11,177 nt of DNA, from positions 1-11,177 of the forward strand of contig DATHBT010000151.1 of assembly GCA_035295985.1 (NCBI GenBank), in the 5' to 3' direction. Under the pieces are notes generated by a model that saw only the letters and a program-made list of their open reading frames with translations, was not told the origin of the DNA and did not search any database. A program made the position numbers and the translations under genes. The DNA comes from JAIVGV01 sp035295985 (GTDB lineage Bacteria > Acidobacteriota > Blastocatellia > Pyrinomonadales > Pyrinomonadaceae). How positions within the stretch are numbered: position 1 is the first letter of the stretch; each line of letters begins with the position of its first letter. Below are positions 6,510 to 11,177 of the stretch, in pieces.

Positions 6510-6890
6510 ATGAGTGAGGCCCGAAAAATTCTGGTTGTCGAGGACGACGAGGATCAGCGCGAGCTGATGCGGCGTGCTCTCGCGCGGCAGGGCTACGACG
6601 TGACGGCCGCCTCGGACGGCATGGAGGGCTACGACCTGGCCCTTCGCCTGCGGCCCGATCTAATCATCACGGACGTTTACATGCCTGCGGCCGACGGCGC
6701 GCACCTCGTCCGCCGCGTGCGCGACACGGAGGAGCTGGCCGCCACGCCCATCCTCGTCACCACCGGCTACGGGACGGGGTCGGCCGCGCTGACTCTGTCG
6801 CAGGGCGCGGACGCCTACGAGCCGAAGCCGGTTGACCCGGTCGCGCTCCTGGCGACGGTGAGGCGGCTTTTGTCGGCGGGCGCCGGTTGA
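6510..6890 (+). CDS. Stand-alone response regulator receiver domain
   Basis: This 126-residue protein is a single CheY-like receiver with no output domain. The start at 6510 (MSEARKILVVEDD) is chosen because an upstream in-frame start at 6444 would place the repeat inside the protein and add 22 residues foreign to the family. Key residues are visible: acidic pair E11-D12-D13, phosphoacceptor Asp55 in LIITDVYMP, switch Thr85 and Lys106 in EPKP. Such proteins relay phosphate or regulate by protein contact. No histidine kinase is in the window, so its partner is unknown. No clear Shine-Dalgarno precedes the ATG, which follows the right repeat arm by 11 nt. The next gene starts 50 nt downstream. 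Confidence 0.92.
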   Translation: MSEARKILVVEDDEDQRELMRRALARQGYDVTAASDGMEGYDLALRLRPDLIITDVYMPAADGAHLVRRVRDTEELAATPILVTTGYGTGSAALTLSQGADAYEPKPVDPVALLATVRRLLSAGAG

Positions 6891-6940
6891 TGTGATAATG
6901 CGGCCGGAAGAACAGGCGAAACGGGGCGAGGGGGAGACGG

Positions 6941-7216
6941 ATGCAGGAGGCCATCGGCTGGGCCAGCTCGATCATCCTGCTGCTGACCATCGGCAAGCAG
7001 GTTTACAAGCAGTGGAAGGAGGGGTCGAGCGAGAACGTCTCGCGCTGGCTCTTCATCGGGCAGACGGCGGCCTCGGTCGGCTTCCTCGTCTATAGCTGGC
7101 TGGTTCAGAATTGGGTCTTCGTCTTCACGAACGCCTTCATGGTCGTCAACGCGCTGGCCGGGCTGGCAATCGTCCTGCATCACCGACGGAAGGAGAGGTT
7201 AGAGGCCAGAGGTTAG
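6941..7216 (+). CDS. SemiSWEET/PQ-loop-like small membrane protein
   Basis: This 91-residue protein has three membrane helices at about 5-22, 33-54 and 57-80, as in bacterial SemiSWEET sugar transporters, which work as dimers in the inner membrane. The helix-1 end and following loop (TIGKQVYKQWKEGSSENVS) align by eye with the SemiSWEET PQ-loop region, but Lys replaces the usual Pro of the PQ motif. Helix 3 has Asn in FTNAF and VVNAL, near where the family has its pocket Asn. GGGGAG lies 4 nt before the ATG. The last six codons (RLEARG) and the TAG stop are written by the left arm of the next heptamer repeat. Substrate cannot be inferred; the family call is moderately sure. Confidence 0.7.
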   Translation: MQEAIGWASSIILLLTIGKQVYKQWKEGSSENVSRWLFIGQTAASVGFLVYSWLVQNWVFVFTNAFMVVNALAGLAIVLHHRRKERLEARG

Positions 7217-7264
7217 AGGTCGGTAAAAACAGTTCTTCTCTAACCCCTAACCTCTAACCTCTGA
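7194..7264. repeat. Heptad-phased inverted repeat between SemiSWEET-like and zinc-ribbon genes
   Basis: Left arm 7194-7219 and right arm 7237-7262 pair over 26 positions with four mismatches (outer 12 bp perfect); the loop is 17 nt. Units of 7 bp run from 7194, 7201, 7208 and 7215 on the left (AGAGGTT type) and from 7237, 7244, 7251 and 7258 on the right (CCTCTAA type). The left arm encodes the end of the upstream protein, including its TAG at 7214-7216. The right arm ends about a dozen bases before the ATG at 7276. Confidence 0.85.
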
Positions 7265-7275
7265 CATCGGCTTTT

Positions 7276-7542
7276 ATGAACGAGAGAGACTTTTTCGACG
7301 AGCGGCGCGAGGCGAAGCGCGCGAGTTACTCCTGCCCGTTCTGCCGCCAGCGCGACGACTACGAGGTGCTCTGGCTGCGGCGCACCAAGAAGCGCGCCGT
7401 GCCTCGCGGTGCGGGCGAGCAGGACAGGCGCAACTTCGACCGCGCGCGCGATCACATGGTGCGCGTTGACGACATGCTCGTCTGCAAGAGCTGCCGCAAG
7501 CGCTTCGACATCCCGAACTCGCAGTCCGTCGTCTTCATCTAG
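7276..7542 (+). CDS. Small zinc-ribbon-like protein of unknown function
   Basis: I do not recognise this 88-residue protein. It has two CxxC knuckles, CPFC (Cys20, Cys23) and CKSC (Cys70, Cys73), separated by 46 residues, which fits a zinc ribbon. The N-terminus is charged (NERDFFDERREAKRAS) and the insert between the knuckles is rich in Arg, Lys and Asp, so nucleic-acid or protein contact is possible. It ends in a hydrophobic SVVFI. No signal peptide or membrane segment is visible, so it is probably cytoplasmic. It begins just after the heptamer repeat with no visible Shine-Dalgarno. Biased GC-rich codon use like its neighbours supports it as a real gene. Confidence 0.72.
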   Translation: MNERDFFDERREAKRASYSCPFCRQRDDYEVLWLRRTKKRAVPRGAGEQDRRNFDRARDHMVRVDDMLVCKSCRKRFDIPNSQSVVFI

Positions 7543-7549
7543 GCTTCAT

Positions 7550-7572
7550 CCGGCGCGCCGGCGTGCGCGCCG
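7550..7572. repeat. GC-rich palindrome after the zinc-ribbon gene
   Basis: Bases 7550-7561 form a perfect 12-bp palindrome, and 7551-7558 can pair with 7565-7572 over 8 bp around a 6-nt loop. It starts 8 nt after a stop codon. The 11-mer GGCGCGCCGGC within it (7552-7562) recurs at 8244-8254, just after the stop codon of the four-helix membrane gene. It may be a weak transcript-end structure or a small dispersed repeat. Confidence 0.45.
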
Positions 7573-7594
7573 CCGGCACCGAAAGGGGGGTGTG

Positions 7595-7828
7595 ATGGAA
7601 GAGCTGATCAGACAGGTCACAGAGCGCACCGGGATTTCCGAAGAGCAGGCCCGCACGGCCGTGCAGACCGTGCTGGGCTACCTGCAAAACAACCTGCCGG
7701 CCGGCATCTCGCAGCAGATCGGCGGGCTGCTCGGCGGCGCGGGCGGCGTCGGCGGCGGCGTCGCGGGCGGCGTGGGCGACATCGTGGGCGGCCTCGGCGG
7801 TATTCTCGGCGGCGGCAAGAAGGACTGA
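7595..7828 (+). CDS. Small helical protein with glycine-rich tail
   Basis: This 77-residue protein starts at ATG 7595, 4 nt after a run of six G (7585-7590). Residues 1-38 form a charged two-helix segment (EELIRQVTERTGISEEQARTAVQ..., read as IS-EEQA helix starts) that resembles the small helical proteins of the DUF2267/DUF2780 type; I am not certain of the family. From about residue 39 the sequence is rich in Gly with spaced Ile, Val and Leu (QQIGGLLGG, DIVGGLGGILGGG), ending in KKD. This tail has GxxxG-type spacing that could pack helices or be a flexible linker. A membrane protein gene starts 8 nt downstream, so the two are almost surely cotranscribed. Function unknown. Confidence 0.7.
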   Translation: MEELIRQVTERTGISEEQARTAVQTVLGYLQNNLPAGISQQIGGLLGGAGGVGGGVAGGVGDIVGGLGGILGGGKKD

Positions 7829-7836
7829 GGGCCGCG

Positions 7837-8241
7837 GTGGGCTGGCGGGGCGAGGAAGACGACGTGCCTGAGCGTCGCGGGGCGGGCGGCACGCCCGGCG
7901 GCGTGGGCCAGTTCTTCCTCGGCCTCGGCATGGCCGTCGCGGGCGCGTACATACTGACGAGCCGCGTGACCGTTTCGGGCGGCTACTGGTACTTCGGCGG
8001 CTACAACTCCTTCGGCCTCTCTCTCGTCCCGCTCGTCTTCGGCATAGGCCTCCTCTTCTTCAACGGCAGATCGAAGGCCGGCTGGCTGCTCCTCTTCGTC
8101 GGCGCGGTCGTCATCGTGACCGGCGTCCTCCTCAACCTCAACATCTACTTCCAACCCACCAGCCTCTTCAACACCATCGTCATGCTCGTCCTGCTCGCCG
8201 GCGGCATCGGCCTCGTCGCCCGCTCGCTACGCGCGCGCTGA
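7837..8241 (+). CDS. Four-helix small membrane protein of unknown function
   Basis: This protein of up to 134 residues has about four hydrophobic segments: GQFFLGLGMAVAGAYIL, LSLVPLVFGIGLLFF, GWLLLFVGAVVIVTGVLL and NTIVMLVLLAGGIGLV. The region between the first two is rich in Gly, Tyr and Trp (SGGYWYFGGYN). The start is uncertain: GTG at 7837 has GAGG 6 nt upstream, while in-frame GTG at 7864 has GAGGA 7 nt upstream and gives a protein of 125 residues. I give the longer form. I do not recognise a named family. It probably sits in the inner membrane and is cotranscribed with the glycine-rich gene, 8 nt before it. Confidence 0.75.
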   Translation: MGWRGEEDDVPERRGAGGTPGGVGQFFLGLGMAVAGAYILTSRVTVSGGYWYFGGYNSFGLSLVPLVFGIGLLFFNGRSKAGWLLLFVGAVVIVTGVLLNLNIYFQPTSLFNTIVMLVLLAGGIGLVARSLRAR

Positions 8242-8267
8242 AAGGCGCGCCGGCATCAGACGGAAAC

Positions 8268-8303
8268 GGCGGGGGCGCAGTGGTCAACCACTGCGCCCCC
8301 GCC
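8268..8303. terminator. 16-bp hairpin between convergent genes
   Basis: Arms 8268-8283 and 8288-8303 are perfect reverse complements of 16 bp with a TCAA loop. The hairpin lies between the end of the plus-strand membrane gene (8241) and the end of the minus-strand propeller gene (8337), so it can stop transcription from both sides. The T-run on the plus side is short (CTTCT). Confidence 0.8.
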
Positions 8304-8336
8304 CTTCTGGCGTTACCCGATTCCAGGCCGCGAGTG

Positions 8337-9452
8337 TTAAGGCACGTTCGGCCTGATCAGCGAGTGCTCCCTGTCGTTGACGTACACGTCGAGCACGGTG
8401 AAGTGCGACGGATCCATCGTCGCGAACGGGTGGTTGATGACTAGTAGCGAGCCGTGCCTGTTGAACGCGATGTTGGCCGGCGAGTCGTAGGGGAACGTTG
8501 GGGTCAGGAGCGGGTTCTTAAGCCGCGCCGACTCGGCGCCGTCGGGTCGGAGGATCGAGACGCCGGACTGGAACGGCGCGGCGATGGCGACGTAGAGGTT
8601 GCCGGAGCGGCCGAAGGCGATGCCGTCCGGCGTATCCCCCGGCGCGTACTCGCGGAAGACTTTGAGGTCGGCCGCCGCCGGCTGCTCGACGAGCGGCAGC
8701 GTGTAGATGCGGCCGACGCCCGCGAAGTCGAGCGAGTGCGAGACGAAGAGTCGGGCGCCCGTCGGATCGACGCGGACGCCGTTCGCGCCGATGTAGGGCG
8801 AATCAAGGCGCGCGTCCTGGAACCAGATTTGCGCCGGGCCGCCGCCCGCCGGGATGCGCCAGATGGTCGCCTGCAGCGAGTCCGTCACGTAGAGGTTGCC
8901 GGCCGCGTCGAAGGCCAGATCGTTGGGGAGCGCGCCCGCCGGGATGTCTAACAGGGTCGGCGAGCATGGCGTGCCGGGCGCGGCCGTGTTGCAGTTCGGC
9001 AGGTCGGGGAGCTTCGGCGCGTAAATCTCCTGCGCGCCCGTCTCCGTGTTGAGTCGATAGACGCCGAGTTGGATGTTGTTGACGTAGAGGCGGCCCGCGC
9101 CGTCGAAGGCGATGCAGGAGTTGGCGTGGTCGGCAGCCAGGTTCTCGCCCTGCGCCGGGAAGTAGTTGGTCAGCGCGCCGGTCTTGATGTCGAACTCCCA
9201 GACGCCGGAAGGCTCGCCGTTGCCGGCCGTGCCGAAGGTGGCCGGGCCTGAGACGTAAACCCTGTCGCCCCGCACGGCGATGCCCTCTGGCATGGCGTTG
9301 GGCGACGGCACGGTGGCGAGCACTCGCGCGTCGCCGAAGGGGCGTCCGAAGTTGTTCGCACTCGCGCCCGGCGTCAGCGCGACGGAAGCGAGGAATGCGA
9401 GCGCGAGTGCGACGGTGGCGAGGCGACGCCGTGTGGGCTGCGGCAAGTTCAT
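8337..9452 (-). CDS. Secreted NHL/SMP-30-type six-bladed beta-propeller protein
   Basis: This 371-residue protein begins with a Sec signal peptide (basic TRRR, hydrophobic core at about residues 12-27, likely cleavage after GASA near 32). The rest shows six repeats of the NHL/SMP-30 form, each with a turn and a strand: PEGIAVRGDRVYVSG, CIAFDGAGRLYVNN, PNDLAFDAAGNLYVTDS, ANGVRVDPTGARLFVSH, PDGIAFGRSGNLYVAIA and PANIAFNRHGSLLVINH. This fits a six-bladed propeller, either a gluconolactonase-like enzyme or a binding protein; catalytic metal residues cannot be assigned by eye. A Cys-containing insert (NCNTAAPGTPCSPT) could hold a disulfide. GGAGGAG lies 9 nt upstream of the ATG. It lies downstream of the NtrC-type regulator on the same strand, and a possible leader peptide is in between. 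Confidence 0.87.
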   Translation of the reverse strand: MNLPQPTRRRLATVALALAFLASVALTPGASANNFGRPFGDARVLATVPSPNAMPEGIAVRGDRVYVSGPATFGTAGNGEPSGVWEFDIKTGALTNYFPAQGENLAADHANSCIAFDGAGRLYVNNIQLGVYRLNTETGAQEIYAPKLPDLPNCNTAAPGTPCSPTLLDIPAGALPNDLAFDAAGNLYVTDSLQATIWRIPAGGGPAQIWFQDARLDSPYIGANGVRVDPTGARLFVSHSLDFAGVGRIYTLPLVEQPAAADLKVFREYAPGDTPDGIAFGRSGNLYVAIAAPFQSGVSILRPDGAESARLKNPLLTPTFPYDSPANIAFNRHGSLLVINHPFATMDPSHFTVLDVYVNDREHSLIRPNVP

Positions 9453-9744
9453 TTCGGTCAGCTCCTCCGGGTGGGAAAATTATGTCAACCGCCGCGGGCG
9501 GCCGGGGCCGGGTCTCAAAAAAAGAGCCGGTATTTCACGCGCGGGCCGAAAGATCATTCGGTGAACTCCTCACCAACACTCCCGCGTCTTCCCCTGCACG
9601 TAACGCGGAGGCGTGTCGCAGGGAGGGTCAGCGGGCGCGGAAAAAATTCGTGCACGCCACCTTCGGCCTTCGTGCGTGGCGGCATGAGTGCGGGTGAATC
9701 CGAGCCGCGCCACGCGCGCGGGCTGCCTGTCCCCGACGCCTAAT
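9453..9744. other. Gap between NtrC-type regulator and propeller gene
   Basis: This 292-base gap contains the propeller ribosome binding site (9462-9468), the putative leader peptide and an A-rich patch (9644-9649). Two short hairpins that share bases (9546-9561 and 9560-9574) lie at the leader start. On the minus strand TTGACA (9488-9483) is a perfect -35 word, but the matching -10 position overlaps the ribosome binding site and is not AT-rich. I find no convincing terminator for the regulator and no sigma-54 -24/-12 site. Confidence 0.5.
9480..9557 (-). CDS. Putative 25-residue leader peptide
   Basis: On the minus strand ATG (9557) follows GAGGAG by 8 nt, giving a 25-codon frame that begins MIFRPAREIP, is rich in Arg and Pro, and stops at TAA (9480-9482), 27 nt before the propeller ATG. 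The ribosome binding site falls in the loop of a small hairpin (arms 9560-9564 and 9570-9574, GGTGA/TCACC). It could be a translated leader that controls the propeller gene. It is short and has no known homologue in my memory, so chance is a real alternative. Confidence 0.28.
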   Translation of the reverse strand: MIFRPAREIPALFLRPGPGRPRRLT

Positions 9745-11124
<1,380 letters not shown>

Positions 11125-11142
11125 GTTGTCGTCGTCCGGCGC

Positions 11143-11177
11143 CGCGCCGGCACGCTCCGCGTGAGCGTGCCGGCGCG
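11143..11177. repeat. GC-rich inverted repeat upstream of the NtrC-type regulator
   Basis: Arms 11143-11156 and 11164-11177 are perfect reverse complements of 14 bp (15 with an inner C-G pair), with a small loop. The element lies 18 nt upstream of the regulator start codon and is cut by the window end, so the stem may be longer. It shares the words GCGCCGGC and GCCGGC with the palindromes at 7550 and 8244. It may be a leader hairpin, an upstream gene's terminator or a dispersed repeat. Confidence 0.6.

Noticed and set aside
1..7264. CRISPR array from the short repeats
   Set aside because: The units are 7 bp with no spacers and occur as inverted arms at gene ends, with no cas genes.
9483..9488. 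TTGACA on the minus strand as the propeller promoter
   Set aside because: The -10 position would overlap the ribosome binding site and is GC-rich, so the word is probably fortuitous.
9280..9743. Plus-strand open frames over the gap before the propeller gene
   Set aside because: Several overlapping frames of low-complexity basic sequence with no SD; chance frames in GC-rich DNA.

Overview
The window is GC-rich, densely coded bacterial chromosome. Its gene content suggests Acidobacteriota, probably a Blastocatellia/Pyrinomonadaceae-like lineage: a secreted TPR-CHAT protein beside a secreted DUF4384 protein, a YtxJ-type bacillithiol-linked redox protein, a DUF971 protein, an NtrC-type regulator, and gaps filled with inverted heptamer repeats. 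The taxonomic call is inference from gene repertoire, not from a marker gene. I see no rRNA, tRNA, CRISPR array, transposase, integrase or phage gene.

Left part (1-5395). A membrane-anchored GGDEF diguanylate cyclase on the minus strand diverges from a plus-strand pair: a secreted DUF4384 protein (1265-2248) and a 957-residue secreted TPR-CHAT protein with an intact His/Cys dyad (2449-5322). DUF4384 is known fused to caspase-type peptidases, so this pair looks like a split version of that architecture outside the cytoplasm. A 20-bp hairpin at 5341-5393 closes the unit, followed by a second, larger inverted repeat at 5424-5505.

Middle part (5648-8241). Seven small co-directional genes follow: ytxJ, DUF971, a stand-alone receiver domain, a SemiSWEET-like three-helix membrane protein, a zinc-ribbon protein, a small glycine-rich protein and a four-helix membrane protein. 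Three of the short gaps between them hold inverted repeats whose arms are phased in 7-bp units. Each such element has its left arm at or across the upstream stop codon and its right arm running nearly into the next start codon. The three genes that follow these elements have no visible Shine-Dalgarno sequence, while most other genes in the window have one. A 16-bp-stem hairpin at 8268-8303 separates this cluster from the convergent genes on its right.

Right part (8337-11177). On the minus strand lie an NtrC-type sigma-54-dependent response regulator (9745-11124) and, downstream of it, a secreted six-bladed beta-propeller protein of the NHL/SMP-30 type (8337-9452). The roughly 290-bp gap between them may encode a 25-residue leader peptide with its own strong ribosome binding site. 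No sensor kinase is present for either response regulator.

The observations most worth following are the heptad-phased inverted repeats at gene junctions and the secreted CHAT/DUF4384 pair.
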